This document shows positions 36,137 to 49,379 of a stretch of 64,000 nucleotides of DNA, one piece after another. The DNA comes from Jacaranda mimosifolia (taxonomy: Eukaryota; Streptophyta; Magnoliopsida; Lamiales; Bignoniaceae), in assembly GCA_018894105.1 (NCBI GenBank), contig CM032128.1:32449299-32513298 (forward strand), written 5' to 3'. The number at the start of each line of letters is the position of its first letter. The first letter of the stretch is position 1. The position numbers were made by a program, and so were the translations under genes. The notes under the pieces are model-generated. The model had not been told where the DNA came from. It saw nothing but the letters and a program-made list of their open reading frames with translations, and ran no database searches.

Positions 36137-38090
36137 TTAACTGTTGTACCTCAATAAGGGATAATTGTACTTAATTTCTTCGCATTTGCACCTCACTTGG
36201 GCAATGAAGCAGGTGATTTAGCGTGAAATCAACATTCTTGCATGTTATCCGAGACATAGTTAACTTTTGTACCTCAATACGGGATAATTGTACTTGATTT
36301 CATCACATTTGTACCTCACTTGGGCAATAAGGCAAGAGATTTAGCGTGAAATCAGCATTCTTGCATGTTGTCCGAGATATAGTTAACTGTTGTACCTCAA
36401 TAAGGGATAATTGTACTTGATTTCTTCGCATTTGCGCCTCACTTAGGCAATGAAGCAGGTGATTTAGCGTGAAATCAACATTCTTGCATGTTATCCGAGA
36501 CATAGTTAACTTTTGTACCTCAATACGGGATAATTGTACTTGATTTCATCACATTTGTACCTCACTTGGGCAATGAGGCAAGTGATTTAGCGTGAAATCA
36601 GCATTCTTGCATGTTGTCCGAGACATAGTTAACTTTTGTACCTCAATACAGGATAATTGTACTTGATTTGTTCACATTTGCACCTCACTTGGGCAATAAG
36701 GCAGGTGATTTAGCGTGAAATTAGCATTCTTGCATGTTCTCCGAGACATAGTTAACTTTTGTACCTCAATACGGGATAATTGTACTTGATTTGTTCACAT
36801 TTGCACCTCACTTGGGCAATGAGGCAGGTGATTTAGCTTGAAATTAGCATTCTTGCATGTTCTCTGAGACATAGTTAACTTTTGTACCTCAATACAAGAT
36901 AATTGTACTTGATTTGTTCACATTTGCACCTCACTTGGGCAATGAGACAGGTGATTTAGCATGAAATCAGCATTCTTGCATGTTGTCCGAGATATAGTTA
37001 ACTTTTGTACCTCAATGCGAGATAATTGTACTTGATTTCTTCACATTTGCACCTCACTTGGGCAATGAGACAGGTGATTTAGCGTGAAATCAGCATTATT
37101 GCATGTTGTCCGATATATAGTTAACTTTTGTACCTCAATACAAGATAATTGTACTTGATTTCTTCACATTTGCACCTCACTTGGGCAATGAGGCAGGTGA
37201 TTTAGCGTGAAATCAACATTATTGCATGTTGTTCGAGATATAGTTAACTTTTGTACCTCAATACGGGATAATTGTACTTGATTTCTTCACATTTGCACCT
37301 CAGTTGGGCAATGAGGCAGGTGATTTAGCGTGAAATCATCATTCTTGCATGTTGTCCGAGACATAGTTAACTTTTGTACCTCAATACGGGATAATTGTAC
37401 TTTATTTCTTCACATTTGCACCTCACTTGGGCAATGAGGCAGGTGATTTAGCATGAAATCAACATTCTTGCATGTTGTCTGAGACATAGTTAACTTTTGT
37501 ACCTCAATACTGGATAATTGTACTTGATTTCTTCACATTTGCACCTCACTTGGGCAATTAGGCATGTGATTTAGTGTGAAATCATCATTCTTGCATGTTG
37601 TCCGAGACATAGTTAACTTTTGTACCTCAATACAGGATAATTGTACTTGATTTCTTCACATTTGCACCTCACTTGGGCAATGAGGCAGGTGATTTAGCGT
37701 GAAATCAGCATTCTTGCATGTTGTCCGAGACATAGTTAACTTTTGCACCTCAATACAGGATAATTGTACTTGATTTCTTCACATTTGCACCTCACTTGGG
37801 CAATTAGGCATGTGATTTAGTGTGAAATCAGCATTCTTGCATGTTGTCTGAGACATAGTTAACTTTTGTACCTCAATACGGGATAATTGTACTTGATTTC
37901 TTCACATTTGCACCTCAGTTGGGCAATGAGGCAGGTGATTTAGCGTGAAATCAACAGGCATGTGACTTAGCGGTGAAATCAACATTCTTGCATGTTATCC
38001 GAGACATAGTTAACTGTTGTACCTCAATACGGGATAATTGTACTTGATTTCTTTGCATTTGCGCTTCACTTGGGCAACTTTGTACTTAAT
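36137..38090 (+). repeat. Tandem array 2: about 15 copies of a 122-123 bp unit
   Basis: Units start AGTTAACTTTTGTACCTCAA and contain GGATAATTGTACTTGATTTC, CACTTGGGCAATGAGGCAGG and ATTCTTGCATGTTGTCCGAG. The array begins exactly at the transposase stop codon and ends near 38090. The first four units form two nearly identical dimers (about 245 bp). One junction near 37945-37980 contains a short extra partial duplication. Units are contiguous with no spacers. Confidence 0.95.
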
Positions 38091-38439
38091 ATCTTGATAT
38101 TTTTACTAATATTTTTGAATTGAAATTTGTTCAAAGATTTGATTTTTAATTCTTGGTAATTAATAACCAAACTATTGAAGTATGTGTCCAATATTTATCA
38201 TATGAATAAAATAATATTAAAAATTTTAAGTTGTTAATCACTAGTGTTCAACGGATGAATGTTATCAGTCGCAGTAATGAAAGAATACTTATGCTTTCAA
38301 AGATGTAACGAAATGAGAATTTGACGATGATATCCACCCTATCATCCATACAAATTCGTACTTCACCAGATCCGATAATCTCAAATTATTGTACTTACCC
38401 ATCATTACAATTATTGGAGAATAATTATTCAATTTGAAT

Positions 38440-38890
38440 AAGTGTACTTCAAGAAAACAAATCTTATACTTAGATTGTCCAATTTTGTACTTCATATCTC
38501 CAGAATTGTACTTCGTTCCCTTGAATTGTACTTTGTTTCCTGTGAATTGTACTCAAGATCTCTACATTGTTTCAATTGAATTTAAGTGTTCTTTAGCGAA
38601 ACACATTTTATACTTTCTTTGTTTCGGGTTTGTACCTCATTGCCCTCAAAATGCACTCAAATTTGCAGCCCAGTTTCAATTGAATTGAAGTGTACTTCAA
38701 TGAAGCACATTTTATACTCTGTTTATTCTGAATTTGTACTTTGTTTCCCGTGAATTGTACTCAAGATCCCCGCATTGTTTTAATTGAATTTAAGTGTTCT
38801 TCAGCGAAACACATTTTATACTTTCTTTGTTCCGGGTTTGTACCTCATTTCTCCTGAATTGTATTCAAATTCCCTGCCCTGTTTCAATTG
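38440..38890 (+). repeat. Repeat block 2b (about 208-bp period)
   Basis: About two copies of a unit containing GAATTGTACTTTGTTTCC, TCAATTGAATTTAAGTGTTC and CGGGTTTGTACCTCAT. It lies between tandem array 2 and the end of the Ulp1 pseudogene and shares the TTGTAC core with arrays 1 and 2. Confidence 0.75.
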
Positions 38891-40014
38891 AATTTAAGTT
38901 ATAAATAATTAATGGAAAATTACACTTACATACAAAATAATATTATAAACAAATTATGCTTCAATTTACGCATGTATTTACATACAAGTGATTCAAATCC
39001 TAGCATTTTCATGAGTTAATATTCTATACACCATATTCGCACGATATTTATCAATATCAATTGTTTTAGCATCCCTCCAGAACTCGAGGGTGTCTCTAGC
39101 AAAACATTATGCTCAACGGCATACATAGACACCACAATTCACTGTACCCACTTGCTGCCTGCTTTTTTTCGGCTTTATCTATTCATCCACACGACTCCTC
39201 AATGAAAGCTTCATGTTCCGAGAATAGAATGAAGCCTACAAAAATATTGATCAGTTGTTGACTCCCTACTTTATGAAGAAATCATAGGGAAAGAAAGCAA
39301 ACCTACAATGACAATAGCTATCGGTTTGTATCTGGCAGCCCTTATTGAATTCATGTATAAGAAAGAACGAGTCGAGGTGTCGAGGACAACCAAGAACCAG
39401 TGCTGGCATCGGCAAATCGGTAGGATTATGTAACAACACTCGTTTAAAACATCCACCGTGAGCTCTTCCAAGTCTGTACAGGTGAAGTTGTTAAGTTTAA
39501 GCTTCAACTCCACAAATTCTTCATTTGTAATATCCTTGTTGTTGCGTTCCTCTAGTCAGTCTAATATATCAGCCTATGAAGTATAAAACAAACGGTTGAC
39601 TCATTTGTCATCGTGAACTAAATTAAGTTAGGAAAGTGCCACATACCTGCGCTATTGAGGACGTAAACTACACCTTGTGGTGACACTTCTTCCTGGAAGA
39701 TGGGTTACATAATATCGACATGTAACAGTCCACTATGTCACCGGTAAGTTCTCTTCTTAATAAGAGCTCACAAAAGTTTTGTCCATTCAGAAACTGTCTT
39801 GCTCCTTCCCATACAGTCACCCTACACAATTGCTAATTGTTAGTTCAGAAACCAATTTATCCAACAGAAAAATAATAAGCAAATTTTGTTACCTCAAATT
39901 ATCTCTTCTGACAAAGTTGTCGATGACTTCTCGCTCTTCTACTGGAATAAAAGCAAGACCTCTATAATCAATCCTTCCTTTATAGGGATCGGCCACTTCA
40001 GTCTTTAGGATGGT

Positions 40015-40098
40015 TGGTTCATCTGCCACCTCGAGTGGTTTATTTGCCACCTGGAGTGGTTCATCTGCCACCTGGATTGGTTCATCTGCCACCTGGGG
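40015..40098 (-). repeat. 21-bp coding minisatellite (VADEPxQ repeats)
   Basis: Four contiguous 21-bp units, TGGTTCATCTGCCACCTGGAG-like with one unit altered. They encode heptads such as QVADEPI and QVADEPL in a Ulp1-like exon. Confidence 0.8.
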
Positions 40099-40130
40099 TA
40101 CAAAACACAGCACATAGGTACAAAGTATCA

Positions 40131-41220
40131 ACTATTGAAGTAGAAAAGATAAGCACATGAAGTACAGATATCACCAACATGGAGTACAAAAATCAAGCAC
40201 ATTAGGTATAAAGTGTCAACTGTTGAAATAGAAAAGATAAGCACATGAAATACAGATATCACCAACATGGTGTACAAAACTCAAGTGTCAACTGTTGAAG
40301 TAGAAAAGATAAGCACATGAAGTACAAACATCACCAATATGGTGTACAAAACTCAAGCACATTAGGTATAAAGTGTCAATTATTGAATTAGAAAAGATCA
40401 GCACTTGAAGTACAGATATCACCGACATGGTGTACAAAACTCTAGCACATTAGCTATAAAAATGTAAAGCACATAAAGTACAAATATCACCAAAATGGAG
40501 TACAAAACTCAAGTGTCAACTGTTGAAGTAGAAAAGATAAGCACATGAAGTACAGACATCACCAATATGGTGTACAAAACTCAAGCACATTAGATATAAA
40601 GTGTCAATTGTTGAATTAGAAAAGATCAGCACTTGAAGTATAGATATCACCAACATGGTGTACAAAACTCCAGCACATTAGCTATAAAGTGCAAAGCACA
40701 TGAAGTACAAATATCACCAACATGGAGTACAAAACTCAAGTACAATAGGTATAAGGTGTCAACTATTGAAGTAGAAAAGATAAGCACATGAAGTACTGAC
40801 ATCACCAATATGGTGTACAAAACTCAAGCACATTAGGTATAAAGTGTCAATTATTGAGGTAGAAAAGATCAGCACTTGAAGTATAGATATCACCAACATG
40901 GTATACAAAACTCCAGCCATTAGGTATAAAGTGTAAAGCACATGAAGTATAGATATCACCAACATGGAGTACAAAACTCAAGCACAATAGGTATAAAGTG
41001 TCAACTATTGAGTAGAAAAGATAAGCACATGAAGTACAGACATAACAAATATGGTGTACAAAACTCAAGCACAATAGGTATAAAGTGTCAACTATTGAAG
41101 TAGAAAAGATAAGCACATGAAGTACAGACATCACCAATATGGTGTACAAAACTCAAGCAAATTAGGTATAAAGTGTCAACTATTTAATTAGAAAAGATCA
41201 GCACATAAGTGCAAGTATCA
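40131..41220 (-). repeat. Tandem array 3: about 12 copies of an ~88-bp unit
   Basis: The unit contains TAGAAAAGATAAGCACATGA, AGTACAGATATCACCAACAT and GTGTACAAAACTCAAGCAC. Start-to-start distances are 88 bp, with one 72-bp unit. It lies in an intron of the Ulp1-like gene. Its GTAC cores appear as GAAGTACA, inverted relative to arrays 1 and 2 but parallel to the transcription of this gene. Confidence 0.9.
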
Positions 41221-41231
41221 CCAACATGAAA

Positions 41232-43165
41232 TGTAATGCCCAAAATTTTGCTTCTTATTTAATCGATTTATTTGCCTTAATTTACTTTATTTACTTAATT
41301 TTTATTGAGGTATATATATAGAAAGTAATAATTTTCTCATAATAATATTATATTGTTGCTAGAAATAAGTAATTGAGATCCTAGGAATTGAAATAAAGTA
41401 GTTAGTTTAATTATAAGATATTTCTAACCCTAGAGAGAATTATAATCAGAGTCCCAGCTGAAATTAAACACTTAGTCCACATATATAAGTCTCATACTCT
41501 AAAACCCTAGCCACACATACACACACACACACACAAAAAATAAGGAGAAGAATGGCGGAAGAAAGAAAGAAGAAGTAAAAGGGAGGAAAACTGGCACCAT
41601 AGAGAAATTGCCTCGGTACAGTAAGAGGTTTTGTTTTCGTACTTCTCCATTATTATTCTTCACCCCATTATTCTGCTGATCGAGCCTTCCATTTCCCCTA
41701 TGTCTTGACTATTAAGAATTCCAGGGCCTTTTCTTTTAATTATTCATTGTTGCTTGTCTTCATGGTACATAGCCGCAAATTTTGACCCCCTATGAATCAA
41801 TTTTGACCTTATTTCAATTCAAGGTTGCTTTCTGGGTCTTTTAATATATATATACGTGTATATATATATAGTGAAGAATATTTTAGTACTAACTAGGATT
41901 GTTATGTTCTAGATATCATATGTCTATGGTACTCATAAGGCTAGTCCTATGAGTTGTCTTTTAAATTGGTTGAATGGATGATTGAAGTATTTAATAAATA
42001 AATCAGGTGACCCAGTTGTTGATACGATTGACTCTGAGATAGGAGATTGACGTCTAGGATTGATATCAAAGGTGAGTGCCTAAACTTATAAATAATATAT
42101 TATTATGTTTCAAAACCCAGAAGGATACGTATTATTATATAATCATTTATGCATTGTTTTCAACTTACACTGCACTATATATTCCACTGCGCACCAAAAA
42201 GAAATCCTTTTCTTGTTTTATTTTCGCACAAAAAGAAATATTTTTCTTGTTTTAACCTTGGAAAAGAAACCCATGTTTTATGATTGTAATGCTTTTACGC
42301 TACCAATTAAATTCGATGATCAACTTATTACTGTTACTGTTACTGCTACTGTGCTGTCACTGTTACTGTTAGTTGGATCCAACTTGGTCTGGGTGTGCGA
42401 GGGGCTTCACCGGGCAGCAGCGGGCTAGCCGGTTGAACCCAAAGCCCCTATGGCCTAATCCCCCCAGTGCACAACAGAATCCGTTCGTGGCTGAGGTGGG
42501 TCGTAGGAATTCTCGGGGACGCTCGGGTACTGTTTGGTAAGGTCGCACCTTGCCCGGAGCGATAAGGGATTATTACGGTGGGAGTCATAAGGTTGACTGG
42601 CTACAACAAACTGAATGATCATCGTATTTAATTTGAAAGTTTGGAAAATTATTTAACAAAGTTTTGATTGGATACTGTTTGATCATTATAGATTTCACAA
42701 CTGTTATTGCTAGACCGTTTTATGAATTCTTTTAATACTCCAAAATTGTTACGGTACAAAATTTCAATTCAATAACTCACTCCACACACACTTAGCTCTC
42801 ACTGAGTCTTTTCTCACACTCTTTTCTTTCTCTAACCTCCTTCTGGCAGACATAGACCCTAGTCCTAGCGAGGAGGTGGAACCTGCGTGATGAGAAACAA
42901 AAGTGAAGACGTAGCTTTGGAATTATTTTAGTAGCTTAGTATATCTTATATTAAGTTCATTAGTTTCGTTTTATTCGTTTTGGATCTCATGGTGTCTAGT
43001 TCTGAAAAGATTTTAATACTTGGAGACCCAGGTTCTGAGTTTGCTAGGTATTGGATGAGTTCTTATTTAAATTTTATGATTCTGGATTGTTGGATTTATT
43101 TATTTGGGATCAAATTTCATGCTTAAGCTCTGGTATAAAAATGATTTAAATTTTGGGGCGTGACA
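41232..43165. mobile_element. Solo LTR (1,934 bp), probably Del/Tekay-type gypsy
   Basis: Starts TGTAATGCCCAAAATTTTG and ends AAATTTTGGGGCGTGACA, giving the inverted-looking TGT..ACA ends typical of this LTR class. A perfect 5-bp duplication TGAAA flanks it (41227-41231 and 43166-43170). The interior has the GC-rich patch (about 42370-42600) and the CTAGTCCTAGCGAGGAGG region that I associate with long chromovirus LTRs. No gag, pol or second LTR is present, so it is a recombination remnant. It interrupts the Ulp1 gene's repeat array 3 region. Confidence 0.85.
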
Positions 43166-45043
43166 TGAAATATAAGACATCATCTATTAAGTGCAAATAT
43201 CAACCAATCAAGTATAAGATATCATAACATTTATTACAAACAAACAGTTTACAGATGAAATGCAAGTAGCAAAAAAATAAAACATTAAGTAGTGTACAAC
43301 ACCTTCTTCTCTTCTTGTTCTTTGTTTTTTCGTGCACGAGGACGAGCACGATATGTCTTTGTCACTTGTTTTCCTCTTTTGGCTGGTGTGGTGCTCGGGG
43401 GGCTGACAAAATCTGGAGATTTCTGTTTTGGCTTCCTGCCTTCTCAATTGCGCACATTTGTCACAATCGAGGACATGACATTTGCCACTTCAATCTCAGA
43501 TTCCTCGAACTCAGTCGCTTGAATTGGTATATAATGTTATGTCTTCAAAGGTATGGGGGAATCTAAATGATCATGACGTTGTTTGGTTCAACTTTCTTCA
43601 TCCAACATATCTTCAGAATCATCCCCTTCTTTCTGTGCATCATGTACCAAATCAAGTTCCCCCTCATGCGCATACTCACCAGCTTCTTGCTCAAGCTCCA
43701 CCCCATTAGTCTCTTCATCAGTTAGATGCTCCTCCTCACCCTGCTCCTTCATTGCCATGTATTCGAATGAAGCAATTTTTTCTTTCAATGATTTAATTTC
43801 TTCACCTTTCGCTGCAATAATTATTTCATATATTATATGATCACAAACATGGACTTCACTGATGGCAGTACTGGCAGCCTCTGATTTCTTGATCAAATCT
43901 GCCAATTCTAACTCCTCTGGAGCAGGGTTGAGGGCTACAACCTATTACAATGGAAATAATTATCAAATTCAAATTATTATACAAAAAATAAATAATGAAT
44001 TATTACAATTATTACCATATCTGCTATAACTTGCTTCAATTTATTCTCTGCCTGCTCCACATTTTGTGGGAGTTTGCTATCCTTCCACCAATAAAAGCGT
44101 GGAAACTTAAACAAACTCACTGGTGAAGCCAGTGACGGGATGCATTCATAAACCTATGCTTGTTATTCATAAATAAAAAAATTATACTCACTTGAATATA
44201 AATATAATCAATGTCATTAGAAAAATGAAGCAAACACTTACCATCAAGCCGACTGTACACCCATTAATGTATTTCTTTCTTCTTTCTCCACCTACTCCTA
44301 AATGGTTCTTCATATCTTGCACAAGAAAACTGTATGCAGCTATGCCCCATGCACACAGACCAACTCTAGACAAATTGTCCAAGTATGGTAGGAGAAATCG
44401 TGGAGTCCAATAATTAGATATTGGAAACAGAATACAATTAAAAACAAAAACTATGTACAACCTACAAAAATTATTCAAGTCCTCCACACTATCCTTATAT
44501 ACATACTCCTCAAGTTTTTTTGCTATTTCAGATCTAATTATATTCTGCAGCTTTCTAGAAAAAAGGCGGTCAAAGGTTGAAGACTTTATCTTCAATGTTA
44601 TATCAACAGATTGCCCCACGTGTGGCAACCCTAAAACCATTGAAAATTCAGCTGCAGAAAAAGGAACCTCAATCCCCTCTACAAAATGAAATGAGAGCTT
44701 TTTTGGGTCAAACGTCCTAACTATAGCTTCAAGCCGAATGAAGCTTGAACTTAACTTAGGCATATCCAAGTATATATAGAAAGGGGTCTTTTTCAATGCA
44801 TCAAAATGTTTGGACCCCATCTTGGACTTCACAAGCTCTAATTTACTCTGAAAATATTAGGGGGAGCAACCAGAACAGACCTCACAATGTCTTGGCTTTG
44901 CTGCAATGAGAAAAAAAGAGAGTATATAAACAGATAATAAACTAACCCTTTTAGATAGAGTGTACTCACTTTCAGTTATTCTATACTTCATGCTTGAATT
45001 TTTTATATTACAGTTGCTTCTAAAATGTAATGCAGATACACGA

Positions 45044-48000
45044 CAGGGATGGCAATGGGTCCGGGTAATCTGGGGCCTCGCCCTGGACCCGCCCCTAATG
45101 GGGCGAGTTCGGGTCTAATTAAATGGGTTTTAGGGTGGGTACCGGGTCTAGATATTTAGGACCCGGTCGGGTCTGGGGCGGGTTACGGGTTTAATTAAGC
45201 CCATCCCGTATATATTAGTTTATTAAGTAAAATACTAAAATTATATAGATAGTCTTTGTCTAGGGCTCCACAGTCCATTCATTTTCTTTCAATTTTTCTC
45301 CCCCAATTTGCCTGCTATCTTCTCTCTTCCTTTAATTATTTTCTCTCCGGCTTGCTCACTTCGACGGGTGAGTCCATTAACTGACTTTCTCCAGTTCTTA
45401 TTCAATAATCCACGCAATCTTCCCATTCTGGACTTGTCTCCGGTAAGATTTTATTTGGATCCCATTTATTTTTCTTCACTTAATTTTCTGCCATGTAATT
45501 TGCAATTGCTTTCAGTTTTTTCGGTTCTTGAAGTAAGGTGGATTGCATTTTATCAATGATAGAACTTAGTCAAAATAAAATAGATCTAGCTGCCCGTGTA
45601 ATTTTTAAGGTTGTAATTGGAGCAATTTATATGTGGTAATTTAGATTTAGCAGGTTGGATGTTATTGATTTCTGTTTCAAGCTTGCCTTAAATTAGTTTC
45701 CACTAAAACCTGTAATTGTTATGCCATTGTCCTTGCTCCAACTTAAAATTTCTTGAAACCCATTTCTTAAGTTCAGATCTTGATTAGCATTTTTTATTAG
45801 TTCTCTTGGATTTCAGAAGGTTAGCTGAAGACTGAAGGTATTGTGTGAGGTTTATTCTGGGTAACTTTTTGTCTGTTGAAAATGGATTCACGTTTCACCC
45901 AAAAGCAAACAAATGTGCAGTCCAGAAGACAAGATCTTATAGACTTTGTCCTTCCACTTTTGAAACTCATCTCTCTCTATGTTATTGGGTTAATCCTTGC
46001 ACATCCAAAAACACAACTAGTTCCAAAAGCCACTTTCAAGCCTCTTAGTAAGCTTTTGTTTGCCCAGTTCTTGCTTTGTTTCTTCATTATGTGCTAATTG
46101 AATTTCAGTTAAATATTTTACTTTATGTAGCTTTTTCCTTTTCTTTTCCTTTTTTTTGATAGTTTTTCTGATTTTATTCTTCTCTATTTGTTAGGAACAA
46201 AAATGAATCATTTTATTATTTCTATGTTATTTAATGGTTAGTCTCAGATAGTCAGATTTTATACAGAAGTAAGTTACTCAGATTTTTACAGAAATTGTAT
46301 TTACTCAGATTTTATACTGATTTGAGACAGAGTCACTGAGATGGATTAGAATTCTTGTTTGATTTACTGACAACATACAATTGGATAGTACATAGTATAG
46401 GACATCTTGCTACTTACAAAACTTACTTGAGTGTTTAGGTTTAAAAAACTAATGGGCTGATGTTAAGAAGAGAAACTCCAGACTATTTTGACTATTGGGG
46501 TAATTTCATGCTACAATTATTTAGGCAGTTAGTATTATGAACTTTAAATTTCTCATCAAGTACTTCTTTTAATTTCATATTTTTATCCAACAATCATATT
46601 TAACTACTAGTTAAATAATACTTTTTATTTTTATTTTTATTCATAGATGGAATCTGAAGAAGGAAATAATTCTCAACCATCTATCAGTATTCGAGAGAGC
46701 AATGTGGGATTGGAAATGGCCTCTGAGGACAATAATGAAGATAATAGCATGCGAAATGAGGATATTTCTGAAGATAATAGTAAGAGGAAACGAACATCCG
46801 AGGCATGGAACCAATTCAAAAGATTGAAAGTCGACAACATCCAATATACCAAGTGTAACTATTGCAAGGTTTACCTCAAAGCTCCACCTGATTATGGAAC
46901 CACACATCTGATGAAACATTATGATAGGGCTTGTAAAAAGCAACCAAGAAAAATGGATATTCGTCAAAGTTTCCTTATGGCAAGCAAGAAAAGTGTGGGA
47001 AGCCAGGAGCTTGCGACACATATTTTCAATCAAGAAAACTCAAGGCATGAGCTTGCGGTGATGGTTATGTTACATGATTATCCACTTACTATAGTTGAGC
47101 ATCTTGGGTTTCAAAAATTTGTTGCTAGTCTCCAACCATGCTTTAATATGGTCTCAAGAAATACTCTCAAAAATGATATTCTCAAGATTTACTATGTTGA
47201 GAAAGCTAAGTGTTATCAATTATTGGACAAGCTTAAGTGCCGGGTTGCTATCACAACTGACATGTGGACTTCGAGCAACAACAAAAGAGGTTTCATGGCT
47301 ATTACTGCACATTATATTGATGACTCTTGGATTTTACAAAATTGCATTTTGAGGTATGCCTAACTTTAAATTGTTTCATTTTTGTTATGTATACTAAAGA
47401 ATGTGCTGATTACATTTTATTATTTTGTAGGTTCATATATGTTCCAGCTCCACACATGGCTGAAGTGTTGTTTGATCTTCTTGCTGAATCATTAATGGAT
47501 TGGAATATTGGTTGAAAATTGTCATCAATCACAGTAGATAATTGCACAACCAATGATGCCATGCTTCATCATCTCTTGAACAAGCTCCCAAAGAAAGATA
47601 TGCTATTGGATGGAAAGGTACTTCATATGCGATGTTGTGCTCATATTTTGAATTTGATTGTGAAAGATGGTTTGGAAATTCTTAGTGATGCAATTGAGAG
47701 GATACGTGATAGTATCATATATTGGACTACTTCACCTGCTAGAGTAGAAAATTTTGAGGAAGCTGCTCATCAGTTGCATATTGGTTGTAGTAAGAAATTA
47801 TCTCTAGATTGTAAAACTCATTGGAACTCAACTTTTTTGATGCTAGAAACTGCTATAACATATAAAGATGTGTTTCCACGAGTTTATTATCGAGAGAAGC
47901 ACTACGAAAGCCTACCAACTAAAGAAGACTGGGATAATGCAATTAAAATTTGTGGGAAGTTAATTTTTTTTTATCAAGTGACAGAGATGTTTTCTGGTAC

Positions 48001-49357
48001 TCTCTATCCTACTTCTAACTTTTATTTTCCAAAAATTTGTGATATTAAATTGAAATTATATGAGTGGGTGAAGAGTCCAAATGTGATGATTCGAGATATG
48101 GCTGAAAAGATGTTGGAAAAATATTCAAAGTATTGGGATACATGTCATATTATGATGGGGGTTGCTGCTGTTTTGGATCCTAGGTACAAAATGAAGTTGG
48201 TTGAATTTTACTTCCCATTAATTTATGGTGATAGATCACAACATAAAATTGATGAAGTTCGTCAAAATTTTTATGATCTATTGAGTGAATATCAATCTAG
48301 AGCTACAACATCAAATGATAACTCAAATGTTAGTGGTCTTGGAAGCTTGGGAAATACAATGTCATCTTGTGTTTCTAGTGTTAATGATCCATTTGAGAGT
48401 GACCCTCTAAAGATGTATGACCAATATGTGGCTTCAAGTTCAAATCCTACTACTAAAGTGTCTATGACATCGGAACTGGATATGTACTTAGAGGAACGTG
48501 TCTTGCCAAGAACTCCAAATTTTGATGTGTTAAGTTGGTGGAAGACAAATGGAGTGAAATATCCTCAGTTACAGAAGATGGCAAGAGATATTTTAGCTAT
48601 TCCAGTTTCAACAGTTGCATCTGAGTCTGCATTTAGTAGTAGTGGAAGATTGGCCAGCCCTCATCATAGTAGGCTCCATCCCTCTACTTTGGAGACATTA
48701 ATGTGCGATCGTTGATGGTTATGGAATGAGGCAAATGGTAAGTGAAATTTCAATAATACCTGATCATTTTACATACATTTAGCAATTAACATAATTTATA
48801 TATTTTATTTGTTTATTGTTTAGGTACTTGTTCAACTATTGGTGGATTAAAGACTTGTCCAACAATGCTTGATGAGGAAGAAGATCAAGGAGATGATAGT
48901 GAGACCACATAGCTAGTTGTTTGGTGGTTAATTTGATTGAAGGAATTTGTGTCATGTGATTGACTTAAACTGGATGTTTAAACAATGCTTGATGTCAACT
49001 ATTTGGAGAATTTAAACATGGTGTTTTATTTTGTGTTATTTGACGTACTAATTGAAAGTAATATAATTACAGTTTGAAACTTATTGTAAATTATTGTGAA
49101 TTCATTGAAGCAAAAAATGAGAGTAACTCATGAGAGATTCTGGTAGAATCTCGTCCAGTGGAATTTAAGAATTTTGGACTCAAAGGGAAGCACTAAATGC
49201 ATAAAATTTAGAACATGAAATTTCTAACTTTCAAAACTCAAAAGTAGGAACTTTGCACAAAAAAAAAATAAAAATCCTGGGTTGGGGTTCGGGTCCAAAG
49301 GGAAGACGGGGCAGGGCGGGTCCCGAGTCCTGCCAGACTCGCCCCGTTGCCATCCCC
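45044..49357 (+). mobile_element. hAT transposon nested in the MULE
   Basis: Left end CAGGGATGGCAATGGG and right end complement GGGGATGGCAACGGGG form short inverted termini with GC-rich subterminal DNA (GGGGCGAGTTCGGGTC and CGGGGCAGGGCGGGTCC). MULE repeat array 4 breaks at the left end (TAAAATGTAATGCAGATA) and resumes right after the right end, so the insertion is younger than the array. A clean 8-bp duplication was not found (ATACACGA against ATACATAT is weak). It carries a two-stop transposase gene. Confidence 0.82.
46647..48912 (+). pseudogene. hAT (Ac/Tag-type) transposase with two in-frame TGA codons
   Basis: Exons 46647-47353, 47431-48737 and 48824-48912 join in phase, and a 5' UTR intron ends just before the ATG (TCATAG|ATG). 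The N-terminus is acidic. A BED zinc finger follows (CNYCKVYL..H..C), then the hAT catalytic core (TTDMWTS; SSITVDNCT; LRCCAHILNLIVKDGL-like). The C-terminal hATC dimerisation segment includes WWKTNGVKYPQLQKMARDIL and STVASESAFSS. Two TGA codons interrupt it: 47513-47515 (before KLSSITVDN) and 48713-48715 (before WLWNEANG). Related proteins would usually have a coding residue at both places. Otherwise the frame is open, so this looks like a recently disabled copy. Confidence 0.85.
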
Positions 49358-49379
49358 ATATACATATTATATACTAGAG

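Noticed and set aside
36137..38090. CRISPR-like appearance of regularly repeated sequence
   Set aside because: The units are contiguous tandem repeats of ~122 bp without unique spacers, in plant nuclear DNA inside a transposon.
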